Shown here in pieces: positions 17,613 through 26,700 of a DNA stretch of 64,000 nucleotides. Position 1 is the first letter of the stretch; every line of letters begins with the position of its first letter. The notes beneath the pieces are model-generated. The model was not told the origin of the DNA, did no database searches, and saw nothing but the letters and a program-made list of their open reading frames with translations. The stretch spans positions 62,001-126,000 of the forward strand of contig JBHJGM010000009.1 in the NCBI GenBank assembly GCA_050331815.1, in the 5' to 3' direction. Made by a program: the position numbers and the translations under genes. The stretch comes from JBHJGM01 sp050331815 (lineage in GTDB: Bacteria; Verrucomicrobiota; Verrucomicrobiia; Opitutales; JBHJGM01).

Positions 17613-17866
17613 ATGAAGAGGAGCCGCCACACGACCGAACAGAGCATCCGCATATTGCGTTAAAGCGAAGGCCTAACCGTCAAGGAGGCGTGCCGAGCGC
17701 ACAACATGAGTCCAGCGACGTTTTACCGCTGGCGCAGCAAGTATGGCGGGATGTAGCTGACCGAGGCGCAGCGCCTGCTCGAGTTGGAGAAGGAGAACGA
17801 CGAGCTCAAGCGAATCGTGGCTGACCAGACCTTGCAGGTGCGCGCGCTGAGGTTCGCCTTAGGAAA
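17613..17866 (+). pseudogene. IS3-type orfA (transposase HTH protein) remnant
   Basis: In a single frame the translation reads MKRSRHTTEQSIRILR, stop, SEGLTVKEACRAHNMSPATF, YRWRSKYGGM, stop, LTEAQRLLELEKENDELKRI, VADQTLQVRALRF. This is the helix-turn-helix plus leucine-zipper layout of IS3-family OrfA (YRWRSKYGGM is highly typical), with two in-frame stop codons at 17661 and 17754. No intact orfB follows; only ~130 bp of unrecognisable sequence separates it from the truncated kinase. The element is therefore dead. It starts 163 bp after tRNA-Ser. Confidence 0.85.
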
Positions 17867-17962
17867 CACCTCTGAGCCCGGTTGGCCATGTGCACAGCGC
17901 GGCCCAGGAGGTGTGTTGTCCGCTGGATTGTACCGGGATGAAGGCGAGTCGGTAGCTGGGCT

Positions 17963-18337
17963 TCATCCGTAGCACACTTGGCTACAGCCTAGACCTGTGC
18001 CGCAGAAGATGATGGTTAATCGTATGTTCGGTATCAACGGCTCCAAAAATGGGGCCCATCGTTTGTGCTGAAAAGCCGCCTCAACGACGAGACTGATATC
18101 GGAATCGAGCAGGTGCCGCACGACCTCGAAAAAAGTTGTGGTGACCCGCACATTGGCATCTTCTGCAAGCTCTGCGTGCGAGCGCCCCACTGTGTTTACA
18201 TAGCCTTCTTTGAGGCTGTCGCGGGCAATGCAGGGCATGTGCAGGGCGCCCGCAAGCAGCGGTGCCAGCGTTGTTTTTCCAGAGCCCGCGCGCCCCGTTA
18301 CCACCACCAGCCGAGGTGTTTCGCTTCTGTTTTGCAT
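17963..18337 (-). pseudogene. P-loop kinase (AAA_33-like), 3'-truncated
   Basis: From the ATG at 18337 the product begins MQNRSETPRLVVVTGRAGSG KTTLA: a Walker A motif in a zeta-toxin/AAA_33-like small kinase. It continues ARDSLKEGYVNTVG and SDISLVVEAAFQHKRWAPF, typical of these proteins. After RLTIIFC, where families of this kind continue for ~50 more residues, the frame runs into GTGLGCSQVCYG and stops. The junction is where the IS remnant region begins, so the gene was probably cut by the insertion. It starts 13 bp after moaE and may once have been the last gene of that operon. Confidence 0.65.
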
Positions 18338-18350
18338 CACCTGAACGGAT

Positions 18351-18776
18351 CTACTTGTCGCTGCCGATCCAGCGATGGGGGGCGTCGCGGTAGAGCTCTT
18401 TTTTCCAGATTGGCACATCTTGCTTGATGCGGTCGATGATGGCCTGGCAGGCCACAAAAGCGGCTTTTCGGTGCGCCGCCGTAACGCCTACCCAGACGGC
18501 CATGTCACCGATGGCCAGCTCGCCCATGCGATGGACCGCCCGGGCCGCCACAATCTCAAACTCCGCGCCTGCCGCTTCGACAATGGCTTGTCCTTGTTTC
18601 AGCGCCAGCGCTTCATACGCCTCGTATTGCAACCGCAAGACCGCCCGGTCGTCGTTATGGTCACGCACCCAGCCCTCGAAGCCGCAAAAGGCCCCGGCAG
18701 CCTCGTTGAACATGGCCGCACGCAGCGCGGACCCATCGATCGGCTTGGCACTTAAGCTGAAGGCGAAACGCTCCAT
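18351..18776 (-). CDS. moaE: Molybdopterin synthase large subunit MoaE
   Basis: MoaE is the catalytic large subunit that, with thiocarboxylated MoaD, converts precursor Z (cPMP) to molybdopterin. Seen: GAFCGFEGWVRDHNDDRAV, LQYEAYEALALKQ, AVHRMGELAIGDMAVWVGV, AHRKAAFVACQAIIDRIKQD and VPIWKKELY with the active-site Lys. The length of 141 is normal. It lies 4 bp after moaD in the moeA-moaC-moaD-moaE operon. Confidence 0.96.
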   Translation of the reverse strand: MERFAFSLSAKPIDGSALRAAMFNEAAGAFCGFEGWVRDHNDDRAVLRLQYEAYEALALKQGQAIVEAAGAEFEIVAARAVHRMGELAIGDMAVWVGVTAAHRKAAFVACQAIIDRIKQDVPIWKKELYRDAPHRWIGSDK

Positions 18777-18780
18777 GGCT

Positions 18781-19023
18781 CTAGCCTCCGGCCACCGGCG
18801 GCATCAGCGCAACGTGTGCGCCGTCGGTGAGCGGTGCCTGCGCGTCGACAAACGCATCGTCCACGGCGAAACGCACATGCGCGGCGTCCAAGGAAAGTGG
18901 ATACGCCATGGCCAGCTCCGCGTACAGTTCAGCAGGCGAGCGCGCCGAAGTCTCGCGCCTCTCGCGACCGAGTCCGCGGCGCTCCTTCAGGGCCCCGAAG
19001 TAAGTAACATGCACGGTGATCAT
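18781..19023 (-). CDS. moaD: Molybdopterin synthase small subunit MoaD
   Basis: This ubiquitin-like sulfur carrier of 80 residues ends in the required Gly-Gly (PPVAGG), which is adenylated and thiocarboxylated. It opens with ITVHVTYFGALKERRG, a typical MoaD first strand. Its start codon overlaps the moaC stop (ATGA), indicating translational coupling, and moaE follows 4 bp later. Confidence 0.93.
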   Translation of the reverse strand: MITVHVTYFGALKERRGLGRERRETSARSPAELYAELAMAYPLSLDAAHVRFAVDDAFVDAQAPLTDGAHVALMPPVAGG

Positions 19024-19532
19024 TCAGCGCTCGTGTTCAGGGGCGCAGTCTTTTCAGGCGCCGTGTAGTCTGACTTGCCTCCGCGCTTTTCCAGCAGCCG
19101 CACCTGCTCGATAACGATGGCCGGATTGAGCGCCTTGCACATATCATGAAGGGTCAGCGCCGCGATGGATACCGCGGTCAGCGCCTCCATCTCGAGCCCG
19201 GTTTTGTGCGTGGCGCGCATGGAGGCACGAATGCGCACGCGCTCCGGATCAACCGGCTCAATTTCGATACGGGCCTTCTCCAGCGCGATGTGGTGGCACA
19301 GCGGAATGAGGAGGCTGGTCTGCTTGGCCGCCTGCGTTCCCGCCACAATCGCCGTGGCAAAAACGGGACCCTTCGCCGAATGAATCTCGCCCCCCTGCAA
19401 CTGCTTGAGCACCTCCGCGCCCAGGTGAACCTGTGCCTCGGCGACGGCTTCGCGACGCGTGACGGCCTTGTCGCCGACGTCGACCATGGCCGGCTGACCC
19501 GAGGCATCGATGTGTGAAAAATCAGGCATCAT
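19020..19532 (-). CDS. moaC: Cyclic pyranopterin monophosphate synthase MoaC
   Basis: MoaC acts after MoaA to form cPMP in the first stage of molybdenum cofactor synthesis. Diagnostic segments: MVDVGDKAVTRREAVAEA, KGPVFATAIVAGTQAAKQT, LIPLCHHIALEKARI, and MEALTAVSIAALTLHDMCKAL containing the active-site region. Length is 170 residues. The first of two adjacent Met codons is used (MMPDFSHID). moaA is not in the window. Confidence 0.96.
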   Translation of the reverse strand: MMPDFSHIDASGQPAMVDVGDKAVTRREAVAEAQVHLGAEVLKQLQGGEIHSAKGPVFATAIVAGTQAAKQTSLLIPLCHHIALEKARIEIEPVDPERVRIRASMRATHKTGLEMEALTAVSIAALTLHDMCKALNPAIVIEQVRLLEKRGGKSDYTAPEKTAPLNTSAE

Positions 19533-20725
19533 TACTGCCAGGAAAAGAAGGGAAAGGCGCCACCGACGGCAAACTCGCTTTCTTCGAGGGGCAGTTCGAT
19601 GAAGCCATCGGAAGCCAGCACCGTGGTGAAGTCTCCCGAGTTGTTCGAAGGCACCGGTCTGACGCCCTCAGCGCTGCGAGCAACCGTCAGGAAACAGGTC
19701 ATCGGCTGCTTAAAGCTGTAAGGCTGCGCAAGCCGGGCGGTTTGTCCATCCGTGGCTGGCCCGCCGGCGGCGTTTCGCAGCGCGGGAAGAATCCATCGAT
19801 GCAGGCCCACCATCGCCGACATCGGATTGCCTGGCAGCAGAAAAATCGATTGACCCTGCGCTCCTTTGGCAAAGGCGAAGGGCTTGCCCGGGCGCTGGGC
19901 CACGCCGTGAAAACGCTTTTTCGCACCCAGCGTTTCGAGCACGCGCGGCAGGTGGTCGGCTTTTCCCTTGGATGCTGAGCCGGTGAAAACCATCACTTGG
20001 TGCTGACGCAGCGCTTGGGAAACACGCTCCTGCAGCACTTCGGGGTTGTCGGGCAGGTGTGCCTGTTCAGCCGCCGGAAAGCCGGCCATTTGCAGCGCGA
20101 CCGAAAGGGCGGTGAGGTTCGACTGGCGGATCTGATGGGGCTCCGGCGTGGCCTCGATCGGGACCAGTTCGTCACCGGTGGAAAACACCACGATGGAGGG
20201 AATCGCGTCCACGCAAAGCGTGGCATAACCGCACGAGGCTGCCACGGCCAGTTCCCGCGAGCCCAGCCGGGTGCCTTTCGCCAGCAGCACATCGCCCTGC
20301 TGGCCATCCATGCCGCACGGGTGCAAAAAATGGTTGGGCGGCAGGACAAATGTCTCGGCAATACGTACCGTCTCCGCTTCGCGTGTCACTGCCTCGTAAG
20401 GCACGACAAGCTCCGCGCCGGTGGGGCAGACTGCACCGGTGGCGACTTCGACACAAGTGCCCAAGCCTTCCAGGCTGCGCCCCTGCGCGCCGGCCGGCTG
20501 GTAGCCCGTTACCCGAAGCGGTTGCCGCGCCCTGAAATCGTTCAGGCGCAGGGCGTAGCCATCCATCATCACCCGGGTGTAGGGCGGCAGGTCGCGGTCC
20601 GCGACAACAGGTTCCTGCAACGTGCGCCCGACCGCGGCTTCGATAGGTTGGCGCACCGAAGCCGCGCGCTGCAGCTGCGTGGCCAGGATTTCCCAGACGT
20701 TTTGAGTTGATATTAACGGCTCCAT
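19532..20725 (-). CDS. moeA: Molybdopterin molybdenumtransferase MoeA
   Basis: MoeA inserts molybdate into adenylated molybdopterin. Seen: ADRDLPPYTRVMMDGYAL (conserved N-terminal region), VFSTGDELVPI, IRQSNLTALSVAL, MVFTGSASKGKADHLPRVL (here SAS replaces the usual GxS/GVS variant), and FLLPGNPMSAMVGLHRWILP. At 397 residues it has normal length. It heads the moe-moa operon; its start codon overlaps by two bases the first possible ATG of the divergent cupin gene. Confidence 0.95.
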   Translation of the reverse strand: MEPLISTQNVWEILATQLQRAASVRQPIEAAVGRTLQEPVVADRDLPPYTRVMMDGYALRLNDFRARQPLRVTGYQPAGAQGRSLEGLGTCVEVATGAVCPTGAELVVPYEAVTREAETVRIAETFVLPPNHFLHPCGMDGQQGDVLLAKGTRLGSRELAVAASCGYATLCVDAIPSIVVFSTGDELVPIEATPEPHQIRQSNLTALSVALQMAGFPAAEQAHLPDNPEVLQERVSQALRQHQVMVFTGSASKGKADHLPRVLETLGAKKRFHGVAQRPGKPFAFAKGAQGQSIFLLPGNPMSAMVGLHRWILPALRNAAGGPATDGQTARLAQPYSFKQPMTCFLTVARSAEGVRPVPSNNSGDFTTVLASDGFIELPLEESEFAVGGAFPFFSWQ

Positions 20726-20744
20726 GCGCAGTTTCGCTAATCCG

Positions 20745-21329
20745 ATGACCGTAAGAACAATTCAGTCGGCGACGTCAAACAACCCGGCCATGTCACCCGA
20801 ATCGATGGCCCGTGTCGAGGTTCTCAAGCAGCAACTCGATTTGCAGCCTCTGCCGCTGGAAAACGGGAGCTTCACCATCTGCAGCCTTTCGAAGCTGATG
20901 GTCGCCGCCAAGGACGGCCCTTCGCCCGCCTGCAATGCAATTTACTACCTGCTGACCGCCGACGATCCGCAGAACAACCTGCACTGGCTGTTTAGCGATG
21001 ACACCGAGATGCTTTTGGAAGGCGGTCCGTACCGCCGCTACGCATTCGAGCCAAACGGTACCGTCCGCGAGCAGCACATCGGCACGGACGTGGCAGGCGG
21101 GCAGCGGCCTATCTTTCACGCACCGGGAGGCAGCTGGAAGGCGGCTCGCCTGGACCCGGGGGTCGACTATGCGCTGATCGGTTCGGTGGTGGCCCCGGCC
21201 TGGAATCCCAGCCGCGTCATAATAGGGGCCGGCCAGAAGTTTGTTGCGCGCTATGCGGATAAAGCGCCTTGGGCGACGGAAGCCTTTCTGCGTGAATTAA
21301 TCGGCCCCAACTGGCAGGAAGGCATCTGA
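20745..21329 (+). CDS. Cupin family protein (DUF985 / cupin_5)
   Basis: This ~194-residue protein matches the DUF985 cupin family: SPACNAIYYLLTADDPQNNL, HWLFSDDTEMLLEGGPYRRY, then APGGSWKAARLD and YALIGSVVAPAW. The usual histidines of the first cupin motif are partly replaced. The function is unknown; relatives are single-domain cupins. The frame is open from an ATG at 20724 that overlaps the moeA start on the other strand. The ATG at 20745 (MTVRTIQ) avoids that overlap, and the recognisable domain begins even later. Confidence 0.8.
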   Translation: MTVRTIQSATSNNPAMSPESMARVEVLKQQLDLQPLPLENGSFTICSLSKLMVAAKDGPSPACNAIYYLLTADDPQNNLHWLFSDDTEMLLEGGPYRRYAFEPNGTVREQHIGTDVAGGQRPIFHAPGGSWKAARLDPGVDYALIGSVVAPAWNPSRVIIGAGQKFVARYADKAPWATEAFLRELIGPNWQEGI

Positions 21330-21359
21330 GCCGAACTTTGCAGCGCCGCCGCGCTGTGG

Positions 21360-21662
21360 CTACCCGCCGAAGTCGTACACCAACCCGCGCCCGACATACG
21401 CCTCGAAGTAATTCTCCACGAAATCCACGTGTTGCGGGTGACTCTGGTAGGCGTCCGCGGCCGCCTGATCTTCGAAGTCCATCGAGATCGCCACCGCAAA
21501 GGAATCGTCGACGATGGCCCGCGGGCTCCGCACGGCGGGACCGACCCGGAAATTGTGCACACCGGGGATATCGGCGAGCAGCTTGTGGCAACCCTCCAGT
21601 AGTTTCTCCCGGTTTTCAGCGATGGGTGCATTCGCCCAAAAGATGACGACGTGTGTGATCAT
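21360..21662 (-). CDS. Dabb (stress-responsive alpha/beta-barrel) protein
   Basis: From the ATG at 21662 the product begins MITHVVIFWANAPIAENREK and is ~100 residues, the normal Dabb size. Other family features are the VHNFRVGPAV strand, FAVAISMDFEDQAAADAYQ, and SHPQHVDFVENYF near the C-terminus. Dabb proteins form dimeric ferredoxin-like barrels; no specific reaction can be assigned. The start codon overlaps that of the divergent membrane-protein gene by two bases. Confidence 0.88.
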   Translation of the reverse strand: MITHVVIFWANAPIAENREKLLEGCHKLLADIPGVHNFRVGPAVRSPRAIVDDSFAVAISMDFEDQAAADAYQSHPQHVDFVENYFEAYVGRGLVYDFGG

Positions 21663-22443
21663 GACCGCCGAGTGTGCCGACTTGATTTCGACGCTCAAGC
21701 CGCAAACCGCACGTTACCACCTCCGCAACTTTGCAGCACGCCAGGAACTACCGCGCGCGCTTGCCCGCAGAAAAGCTCCGGATAACAATTTAACAGTGCA
21801 ATCGGGTATTCCAGCCGACGAGCTGCGCCAAATTGAACTTGCCCTTGAACAGGGCCGGCAAGTGCCGCCTTTTCGCGGACTGGTCGCGATTTTTTGGGGC
21901 CTCATCCTCGTAAAATGCGTTCTGCTGCAGTGGCTGATTGAATTGTATGCCGTGGCGGTCAACGGCTGGCTGTATGTGTGGCTGCCCTCCTTCGTCTTCG
22001 CGGGGCTGTGCACGTTGCTGTACGGTCGTCTGGATTTGCTCGCCTTTCACCGCAGTCCATTGACGGGGCAACTCGCCCGCTGGGTCTGGCTGAGCGCCAT
22101 CGGGGCCATGCTGCTGGTCTCCGCCGTGCCGCTCTACACCAACGATTACTCGCCTTTTGTCATCCCGGCGCTCGTTTCGGTTATCACCGGTTTTGCCTTT
22201 ATGCTGCACGGGGCACTGGAGCAAAGACGCTTACTCATCGGAGCCGGGCTGGGCTGGTGGGTTGGTTCGCTCTGGCTTTTTTATCGGGCAGACCTGACCA
22301 CACTTCCCATCTTCGCCGCTATGGTCCTCTTTTTCCAAGTGGCACCGACCACCCATTTGTATCTGCGCTACCGCGAGGCCGCCAAACGTCAGCGCGGACT
22401 GATGCGCCAGCGCCCCGTCCTCGACCGCGCCGCCGGAATCTAG
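21661..22443 (+). CDS. Hypothetical integral membrane protein
   Basis: I do not recognise the family. From the ATG at 21661 there are ~260 residues; a GTG at 21796 is an alternative start that drops a basic N-terminal part. The body has about six hydrophobic helices (for example LVAIFWGLILVKCVLLQWLI and GWLYVWLPSFVFAGLCTLL), then a basic C-terminus (YREAAKRQRGLMRQR). No catalytic motif is seen. It converges with the TPR lipoprotein gene, 17 bp away, with no clear terminator between them. Confidence 0.6.
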   Translation: MTAECADLISTLKPQTARYHLRNFAARQELPRALARRKAPDNNLTVQSGIPADELRQIELALEQGRQVPPFRGLVAIFWGLILVKCVLLQWLIELYAVAVNGWLYVWLPSFVFAGLCTLLYGRLDLLAFHRSPLTGQLARWVWLSAIGAMLLVSAVPLYTNDYSPFVIPALVSVITGFAFMLHGALEQRRLLIGAGLGWWVGSLWLFYRADLTTLPIFAAMVLFFQVAPTTHLYLRYREAAKRQRGLMRQRPVLDRAAGI

Positions 22444-22460
22444 TCCTCCAGCAAAATCCC

Positions 22461-23420
22461 TCAGCCGCGGCCTTCAGCAGACGAATCAATCCGACGTAAA
22501 ACCTCTCGTCGGCTTGGCTCCAAGGCGGGTTCGGTGTCTACCGACAAAGCCAACTCACGCGCTTCTTCGGTGCGGCCCAATTCAAGCAACACACGCGCGC
22601 GCTGCAGTCGAACGACCGCACGCTCGACCGCCGATTGGCTGGTCGCCTCCAACTCGACCCACAACTTCAGCGCCTGGCTCCAGTCCGGATTGCTGGCGTC
22701 GAAGTACGCTTCGGCAAGTCGCATTTCGTATTGTCGCTCGTGGGGGGCGCGGTCGACGGCTCCGGCAAAGGCGGAAAACATCGCCCGGTCGAGCGCCTCG
22801 GCGGTGTAAACGCCGTCGGCGAGCAGTTCCGCCTTGGCCAAGGCCAGGGTTTCGCCCGCCTGGTAGTGGTAGAGCGCCACCTCTGGCTCCAACTCAAGCG
22901 CGGTTAAAAACCAGGGTAGCGCCTCAACGAAGTGCCCTTCTTCAAACAGATAATTGCCCACCTGCTGCTTCACGACTGCCAGGCGCGGATTGATCTCATC
23001 CGCCCGCAAAAACAACACCTTGGCGCCTTCGGAATCGCCAACGCGTCTTAGCAGCTTGCCGTACAAAATCAGCGCGTAGACGTTTTCTGGATTGTCCGCG
23101 ATGAAGGCCTGGTAGCCATCCGCCACCGCACGCACCCGGCGTTCCTTTTCGCCGTCGCTGTAACGCTCTGGAAACCGTTCGAACTCGGCGAAGAGACGGC
23201 GCTCGTCTTCGATCAAGCGCTGCAGGCGAAAATCGGCGAACGTGCCCACCACAAAGGCATCATTGCCGCTGGCAGGTGCGACCGCATTTGCACCGGATGT
23301 AGCAGGCGCGGGTTCGTCAGTATCCCCACCCCACCAAGGGAACCACTGGCACCCGCTTAAAAGCAAACACCCGAACAAACCAAACGACAGTTTACCTCCG
23401 GCACTAGTTATCCACTGCAT
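22461..23420 (-). CDS. TPR-containing lipoprotein
   Basis: The ATG at 23420 gives MQWITSAGGKLSFGLFG followed by CLLLSGCQ, a lipobox with the lipidated Cys at ~residue 24. A short Trp-rich and Thr/Pro linker follows, then helical tetratricopeptide-like repeats: NPENVYALILYGKLLRRVGD, NPRLAVVKQQVGNYLFEEGH, and EPEVALYHYQAGETLALAKA. It is probably a periplasm-facing scaffold. The FmdB-type gene begins upstream with a 14-bp gap, so the two are likely cotranscribed. Confidence 0.85.
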   Translation of the reverse strand: MQWITSAGGKLSFGLFGCLLLSGCQWFPWWGGDTDEPAPATSGANAVAPASGNDAFVVGTFADFRLQRLIEDERRLFAEFERFPERYSDGEKERRVRAVADGYQAFIADNPENVYALILYGKLLRRVGDSEGAKVLFLRADEINPRLAVVKQQVGNYLFEEGHFVEALPWFLTALELEPEVALYHYQAGETLALAKAELLADGVYTAEALDRAMFSAFAGAVDRAPHERQYEMRLAEAYFDASNPDWSQALKLWVELEATSQSAVERAVVRLQRARVLLELGRTEEARELALSVDTEPALEPSRREVLRRIDSSAEGRG

Positions 23421-23434
23421 AAGCCTGCGTATGC

Positions 23435-23674
23435 TCAGTTCAGTCCGCAGCAACCGTCACCCTGGGGCAGGCAGCAGAATTCCGATTCGCCCGCGACGCA
23501 CCAGCCCTGCGCGGCAGGCACCGATCCAAGCGCCGTCAGGGAGGCAAACGTCGAAAACAATTGCTGCGTGCGCGCCTCCCCGCATTCCGGGCAATCCGGA
23601 GCACGTGCCGAGGGTGTCTGGAGCACTTCAAACCTCGTCACACAGGACGCGCATCGATATTCGTACAGTGGCAT
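23435..23674 (-). CDS. FmdB-type zinc ribbon protein
   Basis: This 79-residue protein opens MPLYEYRCASCVTRFEVLQ and continues DCPECGEA, the CxxC...CxxC zinc ribbon of the FmdB (CxxC_CxxC_SSSS) regulatory family. After the ribbon there are three further Cys pairs or singles (GWCVAG, EFCCLP, GCCGLN), giving a Cys-rich tail that is unusual but common among small verrucomicrobial and planctomycete relatives (from memory). Its role is unknown. Confidence 0.85.
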   Translation of the reverse strand: MPLYEYRCASCVTRFEVLQTPSARAPDCPECGEARTQQLFSTFASLTALGSVPAAQGWCVAGESEFCCLPQGDGCCGLN

Positions 23675-23785
23675 AAAGGCCTTAGACTGCCGAAACCCGC
23701 TTCGGGTTTCAAGCCGCCGCTTGTTTGCGCCTAAACCTCAAGGGCGAGCGGGCTCGGACGCCAACGTCCGGGGCGGTGGGCATAC

Positions 23786-26700
23786 TCAGAGACCTTGCGG
23801 GAGACGAATCACCAGGCGGAAGGCACCCTGCGGCGCATCGTCCATAGCCACGGTCGCCTCAACACGCATTTGCGGCGGATACGTGTCTTCGAGGTGGTGC
23901 TCGGCGATTGCCTCCGCGGGCAAAGTCTGCCACGGCTCAAGCAGCGAGTGCGTGAACTCGACCGAGTACTGCACGTCCTCCATGCCCGCGAGCGCAACAA
24001 AGGAGAAGGTCATTTCGCTGCCCGTCGATTCCAGTTGGAAGGCACCGCGGGTATTGTGTTGCGTTGGGTCGGTACCCAAGAAGTACTCGAGCAGGTTGAC
24101 GTAACCGTCCTGGTCGTAGTCCAGATTCGGACCCCAAAAATGATGTCTTCCGGTGGCGTCCAGGGTGCTGGCGGTCCCGGCGAAACTTTCCGCGGCAAAG
24201 CCCAGATAAGCCTCGGAGAAACTGGACACTCCCGCGCCCGCGGCCGTCACCGTGCCGTACACCTCGATTACCGGATTGGCCGGATCGTTTGAGGTAAAGG
24301 CGATAACCACGCTACGAACTTCACCCGGGGTGAAATTCGCCGTATCCAACTGCACGGAGACGTCGGTCGACTGACCTGGAGCCACGGCGCCCCCAACCGG
24401 ATTCAGCGCAATCCAGGCCGGACCGCTTAACTGCAAAGCGGCGTAAAGATTCAGCCGACCTCTGGAAAGCACCCGATCCTGCAGCGAGCTGATCGGATCG
24501 GCGGACTCCATCAGCACTGTCTTGATCTCTGCCGCGGTTAGATTCGGATTGTAGGCCTTGAGCAGGGCCACCGCTCCACTCACATGCGGCGATGCCATAG
24601 AAGTACCGCTTTTGAAGCCGTAGCGATTATTGGGCTCGGTGCTCAAAATCGAGCTGCCCGGCGCGCCGATGTCCACGGTGGTGCTTCCGTAGGAGGAGAA
24701 GCTCGACAGGCGATCCGAGGCGTCCGTGGAAGCCACCGCGATGATGTTCGGCACATCGTAGGAAGAGGGATAGTGCGGGCTGGAATCGTTGTTGGTCGAG
24801 GTGTTTCCGGCGGCGGCGACAAAGAGCTGCCCGGCCTCGTTTGCGCGAGAGATCGCCTCCAGCATGGCGTTGCTAAAACTGCCGCCGCCCCAGCTGTTAT
24901 TGGTTGCAAAGCAGTTCATCTCGGTGGCGTATTCGATAGCGGCGATCAGGTTGGAAGTGCTGCCCGAACCCAGATCGCTCAGGGCCTTGAGCGTCATGAT
25001 CGAGGCGCGCCAGCTGACCCCGGTCACCCCGACCCCGTTGTTGCCCTCGGCCGCGATGGTCCCGGCCACGTGCGTGCCGTGCGAATGTCCGTCAAACGGG
25101 TTGTTGTCGTTGTTGACAAAGTCCCACCCGTAGACGTCGTCAACGTAGCCGTTGTCGTCGTCATCGATATTGTTGCCGGGAATTTCCAGCGGGTTGCGCC
25201 AAATGTTGTTCGCGAGATCGGGATGGTTGATATCCACACCCGAATCGATCACGCCGATCACCACCGACGGGTCACCCGTGTACAGACTCCAGGCTTCGGG
25301 AGCATCAATATCGGCGTCCACCACCCCGTTTTGCTGGCCGGTATTGTGCAGCCCCCATAGGTCATCAAAGGACGGATCGTTCGGGAAGGCGCTCGCGGCG
25401 TTGAACGTCGAGGCCGGGGTTTGCACCGCCTCGGGTAGCGAAACGATGTAATCGGGCTCGGCGTACAGCACACGCGGATCGTTGCCGAGCGCCTGAATTG
25501 CGTCGGCGATCTGCAGCGACGGAGGAATCCGCACCAATTGCAGTCCGGGCACCAGGCGGTACTCGCGCACCACACTTGCGCCCACGGCGGAGAGCGCGGC
25601 CACTGTGTCCGCCTTCAACGCGTCGGCCCGGAAGCGCACCAGCAGTTGGGCTGGTTCGGACAAGGCCGTGAGATCTGGCGAGCGTAGCGGATGTTGCGGC
25701 ACGTGAGCCGAAGCACCCACCGAAGTGTCTGTCGTCACGTTGACGGTCTGACGTGAGGCCGCCCAGTTCAGCGGGCTACCGCCCTGGTTGGCAACGGTCA
25801 GCGTGACGTCGTGCGACACGCCCACCGGCCCGAGGAGGTTAAATGTGGTGGGCGAGATGACCGCTACCGGTGGCGACAATCCCTCGCCAGAGAGCGGCAC
25901 GCTGACCATTGGTTGCAAAGCACTGTTCGAGCTGAAGGTAAGCGTACCCTCGACGGCACCGACGTTCCCAGGGGCAAAATGGACATTCAGCGAGGCAGTC
26001 CGCCGTGGAGCCACTTCGATACGCGCGTCGCTGCTGAGATCCATCGAGAATCCGGCACCCTGAACCGAGAAATCCGAAAGCAGCAGGGTGTCGTTGCCGG
26101 TGTTACGCACTTCCAACTGCGCCTCTGCAGTGAGACCGACAAAAAGCGGCTCGAAGTCGATTTGCACGGGGTCGAGGCTCAGGGCGGGCGCGCCGGTGAT
26201 CTCGACTGTAACAGGTACCACAATTTCCGGGCGCAGCGGATCGTTTGTCGCCACGGTCAAATTGAGCTGGTACTCGCCGCCGTCCGCATTCTCGGCGTTG
26301 AAGGTGACGTCGACGCTTTGTTGCGCGCCTCCGGAGAGCGTGCCAGTCCCTTCGTCAAAGGAAACACCGATTTGGCGGGAGCCGCCGGCTTCGTCCGATG
26401 CCAGGCAACTGCCGTTGCCGCCGCTGAACTGGTGCAGAATCTCGCCAGTCTCCGGATTCAAGGCGTAGTTGGTGCCACCGGGCGCGCTCGAAAAGAGCAC
26501 CCCCGCTCCAACCGAATAGCCCAGGCCGTAAATAGTCGTGGGCGGCGAAAATTCATTGAGAACAGTTCCGTCCAACGGGTCGATCTCATAGATGCGCGAG
26601 CTGAAGTTACTCACGAAAAGCGTGCCGCGGTCTCCCGCGTAGCTAATGCCGCCACCCAGGCCTACGGACGGCGTCAGCCTGCGAAGGACGGACCCCGATT

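Noticed and set aside
23692..23711. Hairpin gaaaccc/gggtttc between the FmdB-type gene and the giant gene
   Set aside because: Short stem with no T-run; not supportable as a terminator.
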